DNA from: Opitutus sp. GAS368
Lineage (GTDB): Bacteria; Verrucomicrobiota; Verrucomicrobiia; Opitutales; Opitutaceae
Length of the DNA: 43,977 bases
Assembly (NCBI GenBank): GCA_945859965.1
Contig: CAMAPG010000003.1
Coordinates: 1-43,977 of the forward strand
Direction of reading: 5' to 3'
Under the pieces are notes generated by a model that was not told the DNA's origin, searched no databases, and worked only from the letters and a program-made list of their open reading frames with translations. Shown piece by piece: positions 33,846 to 41,749 of the stretch (positions within the stretch are counted from its first letter, which is position 1; the number at the start of each line of letters is the position of its first letter). Made by a program: the position numbers and the translations under genes.

Positions 33846-34460
33846 ATGAGCTCTGATACCACTTCCGCCGCCACTCCTGCTCCTGCTCCCGCTCCTACGC
33901 CGGCTGGCGATCGTCCCACGGGCGAACGTTCCCACCGCGCCCCGCGCCGCGAATTCCGCCGCGACGACCGCAACAAGCCTGCTCCGCCCAATGCTGATGG
34001 CAGCCCGGCGATGATCGAGAAGGTCGTCTTCATCAACCGCTGTGCCAAGGTCGTCAAGGGTGGCCGCCGTTTCAGCTTTGCTGCGCTCGCCGTCGTCGGC
34101 GACCAGAAGGGCAACATCGGCGTCGGTTATGGCAAGGCCAACGAAGTGCCTGACGCCATCAAGAAAAGCACCGCGCATGCGCACAAGCACATGGTCCACG
34201 TGAAGCTCAAGGGCGACACGATCCCGCACGACGTTCTCGGCGTGTGCGATGGCGGCCGAGTGCTGCTCAAGCCCGCTTCCCCTGGTACCGGTTTGATCGC
34301 GGGTGGCGGCGTCCGTGCCGTGCTCGAGGCTGCCGGCATCAAAAATGTTCTCACCAAGTCGATGGGTTCCAACAACCACATCGCGGTGGTCAATGCGACC
34401 GTCAATGCGCTCCAGCAGCTCCGGCTGTCGGCTGACATTGCGGCCATCCGCAAGATCTAA
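33846..34460 (+). CDS. rpsE: 30S ribosomal protein S5 with N-terminal extension
   Basis: [40 protein letters not shown]...[32 protein letters not shown]. Confidence 0.97.
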   Translation: MSSDTTSAATPAPAPAPTPAGDRPTGERSHRAPRREFRRDDRNKPAPPNADGSPAMIEKVVFINRCAKVVKGGRRFSFAALAVVGDQKGNIGVGYGKANEVPDAIKKSTAHAHKHMVHVKLKGDTIPHDVLGVCDGGRVLLKPASPGTGLIAGGGVRAVLEAAGIKNVLTKSMGSNNHIAVVNATVNALQQLRLSADIAAIRKI

Positions 34461-34536
34461 GCTCAGCTCCCTACTTTAACTATCCGAGTTCCACTCCGCG
34501 CGGTGCGCAGGGTGGGGCGCCTCTGAGGAAATATTC

Positions 34537-34983
34537 ATGAAACTCCACGAACTTAAAAACGTTGCCGGTGCTATCCATCGCAAGAAGCGGGTCGGCTGCG
34601 GCGAAGGCGGCGGCCACGGCAAGACCAGCGGTCGCGGTGGCAAAGGCCAGTCCGCACGTTCCGGCAGCAGCATCCGCCCCGGTTTCGAAGGCGGCCAGAT
34701 GCCCCTTTACCGCAAACTTCCGCATCGCGGCTTCAATCAGGCGGCTTTCCGTGTTGAGCCCGTGATCGTGAATGTGGGCGATCTCGCGGCCCTCGATGCC
34801 AAGGTCACCGAGGTCAATGTCGATGTTCTGGCGAAAGCCGGCCTCATTCGCGCCAACGAAAAATATTTGAAGGTCCTCGGCGACGGCGAAATCAGCCGCA
34901 AGCTGAAGATCACGGCTTCGAAGTTCTCCGAGTCGGCCAAGGCCAAGATCGAAAAGGCCGGTGGCGAAGCCATTGTGGCCTGA
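34537..34983 (+). CDS. rplO: 50S ribosomal protein L15
   Basis: KRVGCGEGGGHGKTSGRGGKGQSARSGSSIRPGFEGGQMPLYRKLPHRGF. Confidence 0.97.
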   Translation: MKLHELKNVAGAIHRKKRVGCGEGGGHGKTSGRGGKGQSARSGSSIRPGFEGGQMPLYRKLPHRGFNQAAFRVEPVIVNVGDLAALDAKVTEVNVDVLAKAGLIRANEKYLKVLGDGEISRKLKITASKFSESAKAKIEKAGGEAIVA

Positions 34984-34990
34984 GGCTCCT

Positions 34991-35080
34991 TTGCGGATCT
35001 CGGATGACGAATTGCGGTTTCGTTAAACCCCGCCTTTCCGTCATCCACCCGATCCACACCCTGCAATCCGAAATCCGCAA
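34991..35080. repeat. Intergenic inverted repeat, rplO-secY
   Basis: TTGCGGATCTCGGATGAC (34991-35008) vs GCAATCCGAAATCCGCAA (35063-35080): 15/18 complementary. Confidence 0.6.
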
Positions 35081-35086
35081 TCAACG

Positions 35087-36592
35087 ATGTTCTCCGCTTT
35101 CACGAACTCGCTGAAGATCCCCGAGCTCCGCTCGCGTATTTTCTACACGCTGGCATTGTTGTTCGTCGCCCGCGTGGGCGCGTACATCCCGCTTCCCGGC
35201 ATTGACCCTCACCCGCTGCAGGAATTTTTCAAGCAGCAGGCGGGCACCGCTGGCGGCGCCTTGGTCGGGCTTTACAGCATGTTCACCGGCGGTGCGCTGA
35301 CGCACGGTGCGGTCTGCGCGTTGGGCATCATGCCCTATATCAGTGCCTCCATTATCTTCCAGCTGATGACGGCGGTCGTGCCGTCATTGAGCCGCCTGCA
35401 GCAGGAAGGGGATGTCGGCCGCCAAAAGCTGACGCAGTACACGCGTTACGCGACGGTTCTCATCTGTTTGATTCACGGCACGTTGACGATTCTGGCGCTG
35501 GAAAATCCGTCCAAGCTTTTCCCTGGCTACGATCTCAATACTTATGGGCCGATCGTGGTCTCCAGTCACTTTAGCTTTCTGGTCACCTCTGTGATCCTGA
35601 TGACTGCGGGTACGATGCTGCTGATGTGGATCGGAGAGCAGATTACCCAACGCGGCATCGGCAACGGCGTTTCGCTGCTGATTACGGTTGGTATTCTCGC
35701 GGGCATTCCCACCGCGGCTCGCGATACCTTCCACTTGTTCTTCAAGCCCGTGGGTGCGGGCGAAGCGCTGGGTCTTCCCCAAGCTGTGATCATGTTTGCG
35801 CTCTTTATCGGAGTGACGATGGGCATCATCATGGTGGTGCAGGGCCAGCGGAAAATCCCGGTGCAGTACGCCAAGCGTGTGGTCGGCAACAAGGTCATGG
35901 GTGGCCAAAGCTCCTTCCTGCCACTCAAGGTTAATTACTCCGGGGTCATGCCGGTCATCTTTGCCAGCGCGATCATCCTCTTTCCTCAGCAGATCTTCTC
36001 CTACATCGGAGCCGCCTTTCCTTCGCTGCATTTCTTTGCCGACTTGTCGGCGAGCCTGCAACGCGGACATTGGATGCATTACGCGATCGAGGGAGTCTTG
36101 ATCCTCTTCTTCAGCTATTTTTGGGTTTCCGTGATGTTCAAGCCGATCCAGATCGCGGACGATCTCAAGAAGTATGGCGGCTATATCCCGGGCGTGCGTC
36201 CGGGTGAGCCGACGGCGCAGTTCCTGGATTTCATCATGACCCGGCTGACCCTGGCCGGGGCGATCTTCCTGACGGTCATCGCGGTCATGCCCGACCTTTT
36301 CCTTTATTACCTCAACGTTCCTTACAGCGTGGCGGCCTTTTTCGGCGGCACGGGTATGCTGATCACGGTGGGTGTCATTCTGGACACGATGCGCCAGATC
36401 GAAACCTTCCTGCTGCAGCGCCATTATGACGGCTTCCTCAAAAAAGGCCGGATTCGGGCGCGCAGCGCCAATCCAAGCGGTATGACGGGCGAAGCCCTTA
36501 GTTCCGAAGCAGTCATGAAACTGGCCCTTCCGATGTTGGGATTATTGCTGCTCGGCGTCGGGATTTGGGCCTTCCGGCTGTTAACCAAATAA
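35087..36592 (+). CDS. secY: Preprotein translocase subunit SecY
   Basis: KIPELRSRIFYTLALLFVARVGAYIPLPGID...GEQITQRGIGNGVSLLI...GGYIPGVRPGEPTAQFLDFIMTRLTLAGAIFL. Confidence 0.98.
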   Translation: MFSAFTNSLKIPELRSRIFYTLALLFVARVGAYIPLPGIDPHPLQEFFKQQAGTAGGALVGLYSMFTGGALTHGAVCALGIMPYISASIIFQLMTAVVPSLSRLQQEGDVGRQKLTQYTRYATVLICLIHGTLTILALENPSKLFPGYDLNTYGPIVVSSHFSFLVTSVILMTAGTMLLMWIGEQITQRGIGNGVSLLITVGILAGIPTAARDTFHLFFKPVGAGEALGLPQAVIMFALFIGVTMGIIMVVQGQRKIPVQYAKRVVGNKVMGGQSSFLPLKVNYSGVMPVIFASAIILFPQQIFSYIGAAFPSLHFFADLSASLQRGHWMHYAIEGVLILFFSYFWVSVMFKPIQIADDLKKYGGYIPGVRPGEPTAQFLDFIMTRLTLAGAIFLTVIAVMPDLFLYYLNVPYSVAAFFGGTGMLITVGVILDTMRQIETFLLQRHYDGFLKKGRIRARSANPSGMTGEALSSEAVMKLALPMLGLLLLGVGIWAFRLLTK

Positions 36593-36611
36593 GTTCTTTA
36601 CTCTGGTCGCG

Positions 36612-37046
36612 ATGGCTGCCATCAACGACCCCTTTTCGGGTTTCGGCCTCATGGCCAAAACCAAGCTGCTTATACTCGGTTCGTTAGATTCTCTTCCTGA
36701 AAGTGTAATGAATCGGGTCCGTTCTTTGAATTTTGAGCACGTCTCTCCTGCTGGCTTGCTGCGGCTGGAGATTTCGCGCCGCTCGCCGTCCCGCGTTTCC
36801 GCGGGCGACGATCCGACCCTTGCGCTTCTGCGCCGGTGGTTCTTTGCGCGCAAACCTGATGCGGGATTTGTCCTCACCGACTTCCCGGCTACGTTGCTCC
36901 ATGCCAAGGTGTTCGATGAATGGCTTGAGGCCCGTGACGAGACGCTTGATGCGGTTCTCGTCTCCGAGCCCTCTCATCCCGCCGTCGAACATTATCGCAC
37001 TCTCGGTCTCTTGTCTGAGACCGCTGATTTCGCTTCTACCGTATGA
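36612..37046 (+). CDS. Degenerate adenylate-kinase-like protein without P-loop (in the adk slot); alternative start ATG 36651
   Basis: KLLILGSLDSLPESVMNRVRSLNFEHVSPAGLLRLEI...DDPTLALLRRWFFARKPDAGFVLTDFPATLLHAKVFDEWLEARDETLDAVL resembles Adk ...IILLGAPGAGKGTQA...VTDELVIALVKERI...GFLLDGFPRT; ATGA overlap with map. Confidence 0.7.
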   Translation: MAAINDPFSGFGLMAKTKLLILGSLDSLPESVMNRVRSLNFEHVSPAGLLRLEISRRSPSRVSAGDDPTLALLRRWFFARKPDAGFVLTDFPATLLHAKVFDEWLEARDETLDAVLVSEPSHPAVEHYRTLGLLSETADFASTV

Positions 37047-37861
37047 TTCCGATCAAAAATGACCGGCACATAATTCGGATGCGCGAATCCTGTGCGATTG
37101 CGGCCAATGTCCTTCAAGAATTGAAGACACTTGTCCGGCCAGGCATGAGCACGCAGGATCTGGAAGAATCCGGTCGCGCTTCAATTGCGCGGCAGGGAGC
37201 CCGTAGCGCCTGTTACGGTTACCAGATTGGATCGCGCCGCTATCCGGCGCACACTTGTATCTCGGTTAACGAAGAAGTCGTTCATGGCATTCCTTCCTTC
37301 CGACGCATCTTGCGCGATGGCGACCTGGTTTCCCTCGATATCGTAGTCGAATACGAAGGCTTCATTGGCGACAATGCGGCCACGGTTGCTGTGGGAACGA
37401 TCGCTTCGGCGGCGCAAAAACTACTGCGCGTGACGGAGGAAGCGCTCCGGATCGGAATCGTCGAAGCAGTCGTTGGTAACCGTATCGGCGATATTTCGCA
37501 CGCGATTCAGCGGCACGTCGAAAGCCACGGTTTCAGTGTGGTGCGAGACATGGTCGGCCATGGGGTCGGTCTCTCGATGCACGAAGAACCGCAGATTCCC
37601 AACTTCGGACGTAAAAACTCCGGCGAGAAGATCAAGGCGGGCATGACCCTGGCGATCGAGCCGATGGTTAACCTCGGCGCCTACAAGACGAAAACCCTCT
37701 CGGATGGCTGGACGATCGTCACTGCGGATGGTTCTCCCTCTGCCCATTTCGAACATACCGTGCTCACGAGCGATAAAGGCCCCGAGATTCTCACGATCCC
37801 GCGCCCTGTTTTAGCTCCCGTCCACGCTCTTTTGCCAGTCGCGGCCAGTGCCGCTCACTAA
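37043..37861 (+). CDS. map: Type I methionine aminopeptidase
   Basis: TCISVNEEVVHGIPS...DGDLVSLDIVVEYEGFIGDNAATV...GHGVGLSMHEEPQIPNFG...GMTLAIEPM. Confidence 0.97.
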   Translation: MIPIKNDRHIIRMRESCAIAANVLQELKTLVRPGMSTQDLEESGRASIARQGARSACYGYQIGSRRYPAHTCISVNEEVVHGIPSFRRILRDGDLVSLDIVVEYEGFIGDNAATVAVGTIASAAQKLLRVTEEALRIGIVEAVVGNRIGDISHAIQRHVESHGFSVVRDMVGHGVGLSMHEEPQIPNFGRKNSGEKIKAGMTLAIEPMVNLGAYKTKTLSDGWTIVTADGSPSAHFEHTVLTSDKGPEILTIPRPVLAPVHALLPVAASAAH

Positions 37862-37886
37862 TTTTCATTTTCAACTCATCCTAACC

Positions 37887-37909
37887 TTTACCCGCCTCCG
37901 GCGGGCTAA
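37887..37909 (+). promoter_or_regulatory. GC-rich hairpin in map-rpsM spacer
   Basis: TTTA-CCCGCC-TCC-GGCGGG-CTAAA. Confidence 0.5.
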
Positions 37910-37928
37910 ATTCTCAACCTAATCCACA

Positions 37929-38309
37929 ATGCCTCGTCTCCTCGGTGTAGAAATTCCCGCGAAGAAGAAAGTCGCGTACTCCCTCCGTTATATCAACGGC
38001 ATCGGTCCCACCCGTGCTGATCTCATCGTCAAGGAGGCCGGCCTCGACGCGAACATGCGCGCGCAGGACCTCACGGAGGAACAGCTCAACAAGATTCTCC
38101 ATATCATCACCGAGCGCAAATGGGTGCTCGAGGGTGATCTCCGCCGCGAAATCGCGGCCAATCTCAAGCGCCTGCAGGCGATCAATTGTTACCGTGGCAT
38201 CCGCCACCGCCGCAGCCTGCCCGTCCGCGGTCAGCGCACCAGCACCAATGCCCGTACCCGCAAGGGCCCGCGCAAGACCGTTGGCGTCACCAAAGCTAAA
38301 GAAGCATAA
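37929..38309 (+). CDS. rpsM: 30S ribosomal protein S13
   Basis: [31 protein letters not shown]...[32 protein letters not shown]. Confidence 0.98.
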   Translation: MPRLLGVEIPAKKKVAYSLRYINGIGPTRADLIVKEAGLDANMRAQDLTEEQLNKILHIITERKWVLEGDLRREIAANLKRLQAINCYRGIRHRRSLPVRGQRTSTNARTRKGPRKTVGVTKAKEA

Positions 38310-38321
38310 AGCATTATCGTC

Positions 38322-38954
38322 ATGGCCGAAGAAAAGTCCGCTCCCAAGAAAGAAAAGCCCGCCAAGCCCGCCGCCGACGGCGCGCCTGCCGCCACTCCCG
38401 CCGAGAAAAAGGCCAAGGGCCTCAAGGCTGCCGCCGCTGCTGCGGAAGCCGCTGCGAATCCCGTCGCCGAGGCTGCCCCCAAGGCCGCTCCTGCTTCCGA
38501 CAAACCGGTCGAGATGATCGGTGGCGTCGCCAAACAGCCGACCGCTGAGGATCTCCTTAAGGAAGAGCTTGGCGCCATCAAGGTCCGCAAGGCCAAGGGC
38601 TCCAAGAATGTCACCTCGGGCGTCGTCAACGTCCTCGCGTCGTTCAACAATACCATCGTTTCCATCACCGACTCCAAGGGTCAGGTGATCGCGTGGTCGA
38701 GCGCCGGCAAATGCAATTTCCGCGGTTCGCGCAAATCCACGGCCTATGCAGCGCAGGTGGTCGCGCAGGACGCCGCCCGCAACGCGATGTCGCACGGGCT
38801 CAAGGATGTGGTCATTCGCGTCTCCGGTCCCGGTCTCGGCCGCGACAGTGCGATCCGCGCCCTCCAGGCCATCGGTCTCGAAATCACCTCCATCGTCGAT
38901 GTGACGCCGATTCCGCACAACGGCTGCCGCCCCCGCAAACGCCGTCGCGTCTAA
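38322..38954 (+). CDS. rpsK: 30S ribosomal protein S11 with long N-terminal Ala/Lys/Pro extension
   Basis: Core [51 protein letters not shown]...[42 protein letters not shown]. Confidence 0.97.
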   Translation: MAEEKSAPKKEKPAKPAADGAPAATPAEKKAKGLKAAAAAAEAAANPVAEAAPKAAPASDKPVEMIGGVAKQPTAEDLLKEELGAIKVRKAKGSKNVTSGVVNVLASFNNTIVSITDSKGQVIAWSSAGKCNFRGSRKSTAYAAQVVAQDAARNAMSHGLKDVVIRVSGPGLGRDSAIRALQAIGLEITSIVDVTPIPHNGCRPRKRRRV

Positions 38955-38998
38955 CGACCCGCGCAGTTTCAAATCTCAAAATTTAAACCTCAGATTTT

Positions 38999-39610
38999 AT
39001 GGCTCGTTATACCGGACCAACCACTCGCATCAGTCGCCGCTTCGGCCAACTCATCCTTGGCTCGGGCAAGGCGTTTGAGCGTCGCAACTATCCCCCGGGC
39101 GTGCACGGCCCCAAGTCCCGCCGCAAATTCTCCGAATACGCGGTCGGCCTCAACGAAAAGCAGAAGCTCCGTTACATCTACGGTCTGCTCGAGCGCCAGT
39201 TCCGTCGCGTGTTCGAAATCGCCAAGAAGGAACGCGGCGTCACCGGCGAACGTTTCCTCCAGCTGCTCGAGACCCGTCTCGACAGTGTCGTATTTCTCCT
39301 CGGCCTGGCCAAAAGCCGCGCGGCCGCCCGCCAGTTCGTCAATCACGGGCATATCCGCGTCAACGGCCACAAGGTCGACATCGCCAGCTACAGCGTGCTC
39401 CCGGGCGATGAGATCGAGATCAAGAATGCCCCGGCTTCCCGCCAGATGGCCACGCGCCAGCTCGAGGAAAACCGCATCCGCACCGTTCCTGGCTGGCTCA
39501 CGCTGAATGCCGACGCCTTCAAGGCGACGATGGTCCGCCTGCCCAACCGCGATGAAATGGAGCAGGGCATCAACGAGCAGCTCATCGTCGAGTTCTACTC
39601 GCGCTTCTAA
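38999..39610 (+). CDS. rpsD: 30S ribosomal protein S4 (zinc-free type)
   Basis: RRNYPPGVHGPKSRRKFSEYAVGLNEKQKLRYIYGLLERQFRRVFEIA...SRAAARQFVNHGHIRVNGHKVDIASY. Confidence 0.97.
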   Translation: MARYTGPTTRISRRFGQLILGSGKAFERRNYPPGVHGPKSRRKFSEYAVGLNEKQKLRYIYGLLERQFRRVFEIAKKERGVTGERFLQLLETRLDSVVFLLGLAKSRAAARQFVNHGHIRVNGHKVDIASYSVLPGDEIEIKNAPASRQMATRQLEENRIRTVPGWLTLNADAFKATMVRLPNRDEMEQGINEQLIVEFYSRF

Positions 39611-39664
39611 GCGCTGTCCGACCGCCATCCTTTTTCTCACCAACTCTCAACAGAAGAGCCCGCC

Positions 39665-40666
39665 ATGCCCAAACGTCTAGGAAAGTTCGAACTCCCCAAC
39701 AAGCTCACGAAGGTCGAAGACGGCGCTACGCCGACTTACGCCAAATTCATCGCTGAGCCTTTTGAGGCCGGTTACGGTCATACCATTGGCAATTCCCTCC
39801 GTCGCGTCCTCCTCAGCTCCATTGAAGGCGCCGCCATTTCCTCGATCAAGATCGATGGCGTGAACCATGAGTTTCAAAGCATCGACAACGTGGTCGAAGA
39901 TGTCACCGACATCGTTCTCAACCTGAAGAAGGTCCTCCTCGTTTCCACGAAGCGCGAGCCGCTCAACCTGATCATTAAGGCCAACAAGGCCGGCCCGGTC
40001 ACGGCGGCGGACATCGAGGCCGATTCCAATATCACCGTCGTCAATCCCGACCAGCTCATCTGCACGCTCGACAGCAAGCGCTCTTTTGAGGCTGAGATCG
40101 AAATCAAGACTGGCCGTGGTTATTGTCCCGGCGAACAGAACAAGAAAGAGGAGCAGGCGATCGGTGTGATTCCGATCGATTCGCTTTTCTCGCCGGTCCG
40201 CCTGGTCAAGTACTCGGTGGAGAACACCCGCGTTGGTCAGATCACCGACTACGACAAGCTCATCCTCGAGATCTGGACCGACGGCCGCATCACGCCCGAT
40301 GACGCGCTCAAGCAGTCCGCCTCGATCCTGAAGCATCACCTCGACGTGTTCGATCGCGTTTCCGAGGAAGCCTTCGAATTCGAGAGCCAGCAGAGCGAAG
40401 TCAGCGAAGAGCAGAACAAGCTCCGCAAGCTCCTCAACATGTCGGTCAACGAGATCGAACTCTCGGTCCGTGCCGCCAACTGTCTCAACAACGCCAACAT
40501 CACGACCGTCGGCGAGCTGGCGATGAAGACCGAGCAGGAAATGCTCAAGTACCGCAACTTCGGCAAAAAATCACTGAACGAAATCAAGGAGAAGCTCGAA
40601 GCCCTCGGCCTGTCCTTGGGCATGAAGTTCGACGAGCGTCTGCTCGACACCAAAAAAGAAGCCTAA
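39665..40666 (+). CDS. rpoA: RNA polymerase alpha subunit
   Basis: FEAGYGHTIGNSLRRVLLSSIEGAAISSIKIDGVNHEF; C-terminal ELSVRAANCLNNANITTVGELAMKTEQEMLKYRNFGKKSLNEI. Confidence 0.99.
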   Translation: MPKRLGKFELPNKLTKVEDGATPTYAKFIAEPFEAGYGHTIGNSLRRVLLSSIEGAAISSIKIDGVNHEFQSIDNVVEDVTDIVLNLKKVLLVSTKREPLNLIIKANKAGPVTAADIEADSNITVVNPDQLICTLDSKRSFEAEIEIKTGRGYCPGEQNKKEEQAIGVIPIDSLFSPVRLVKYSVENTRVGQITDYDKLILEIWTDGRITPDDALKQSASILKHHLDVFDRVSEEAFEFESQQSEVSEEQNKLRKLLNMSVNEIELSVRAANCLNNANITTVGELAMKTEQEMLKYRNFGKKSLNEIKEKLEALGLSLGMKFDERLLDTKKEA

Positions 40667-40670
40667 GCCA

Positions 40671-40760
40671 TCGCGGATTTCGGATTGTGAATTGGGGTGG
40701 TGCGGCGCTAACGCCGCACTTTCTGGCAATCCGCAATTCGCAATCGGCAATCCGAAATTT
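40671..40760. repeat. Composite palindromic intergenic element, rpoA-rplQ
   Basis: Left arm TCGCGGATTTCGGATTGTGAATTG; inner perfect hairpin GTGCGGCG-CTAA-CGCCGCAC (40700-40719); right arm CAATCCGCAATTCGCAATCGGCAATCCGAAATTT. Confidence 0.7.
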
Positions 40761-40768
40761 AAAACGTC

Positions 40769-41278
40769 ATGCGTCATAATAAACACCACTCTTCCCTGGG
40801 TGTGACCGTCGAGCATCGCCGTGCGATGCTGTCCAATCTCGCCGCGTCTCTCATCACCCACGGCCGCATTCAGACCACGCTTACCAAGGCGAAGGCACTG
40901 CGTCCTTTCATCGAGAAGGTCATCACAAAGGCCAAGAAAGCCGCGGCCCAGACCGACCCGAAGGATGCCCTGCATTACCGCCGTCTCGCGCTCAGCGATG
41001 TCCGCGACGAGACCGCGCTCACGCTTCTCTTTAACGAGAAGTACAAGGATTTTTCGGCCCGTAGTGGCGGTTACACCCGCATTTACAAGCTTGGCCAGCA
41101 GCGCCAGAGCGATGCCGCCGAACTCGCCCTCATCGAATTCGTGAAGGCCGACGACGTTGGCTACAAGAAGTCGAAGGGCCGCAAGGCCACCAAGGCGAAG
41201 AAGGCCCCGAAGGCCGCCGCCCCTGCCGAAGCCTCCGCTGATGAAGCGCCGGCCAAAGCGGCGGACGCGAAGAGCTAA
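40769..41278 (+). CDS. rplQ: 50S ribosomal protein L17 with C-terminal Ala/Lys tail
   Basis: MRHNKHHSSLGVTVEHRRAMLSNLAASLITHGRIQTTLTKAKALRPFIEKVIT. Confidence 0.97.
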   Translation: MRHNKHHSSLGVTVEHRRAMLSNLAASLITHGRIQTTLTKAKALRPFIEKVITKAKKAAAQTDPKDALHYRRLALSDVRDETALTLLFNEKYKDFSARSGGYTRIYKLGQQRQSDAAELALIEFVKADDVGYKKSKGRKATKAKKAPKAAAPAEASADEAPAKAADAKS

Positions 41279-41301
41279 GGTTCTTTCCTCTCTGTAATTT
41301 C

Positions 41302-41334
41302 AACGCGCCGAAGGAAACTTCGGCGCGTTTTTTT
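41302..41334 (+). terminator. Intrinsic terminator after rplQ
   Basis: AACGCGCCGAAG-GAAA-CTTCGGCGCGTTTTTTT; perfect 12-bp stem, GNRA-type loop, T-tract. Confidence 0.95.
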
Positions 41335-41401
41335 GCGCCCGAGAATTCGACCGGTTGATTCTGCGCTTTGTTCGGCCGGGGAATTCTGGCAATCTCGGCC
41401 C

Positions 41402-41629
41402 ATGTTCGATCTCACCACTGGCACGGTTGTCTACTGCCTGCTTGTCGCGGTGATTTTTCTCGGTCTCTGGCTCTATTATGATCGCCGCGACCATGCGCGC
41501 TTTGAACTCGAGCGCCGTCGGGCGACTTTTCACTGCATCCGTTGCGATCATCTTTATACCGCACCGGCCGGAGCTGAACTCTGCAAATGTCCCCGGTGCG
41601 GACATGAGAACACGCGCTTGAAGTTCTAA
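41402..41629 (+). CDS. Small membrane protein with C-terminal zinc ribbon
   Basis: TM VVYCLLVAVIFLGLWLYY then HCIRCDHLYTAPAGAELCKCPRCGHENTRLKF (two CxxC knuckles). Confidence 0.65.
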   Translation: MFDLTTGTVVYCLLVAVIFLGLWLYYDRRDHARFELERRRATFHCIRCDHLYTAPAGAELCKCPRCGHENTRLKF

Positions 41630-41749
41630 GCAGGACTGCGGTCGGGAGTATTTTTTAGGAGCGGGCGACACTGCGTAGCGGCGATCGTCCGCATTGGGCG
41701 GGAATGATTCCCTGAAAGATCAGCGGAGCTCAGTCCGTTTCGTAGTCAT

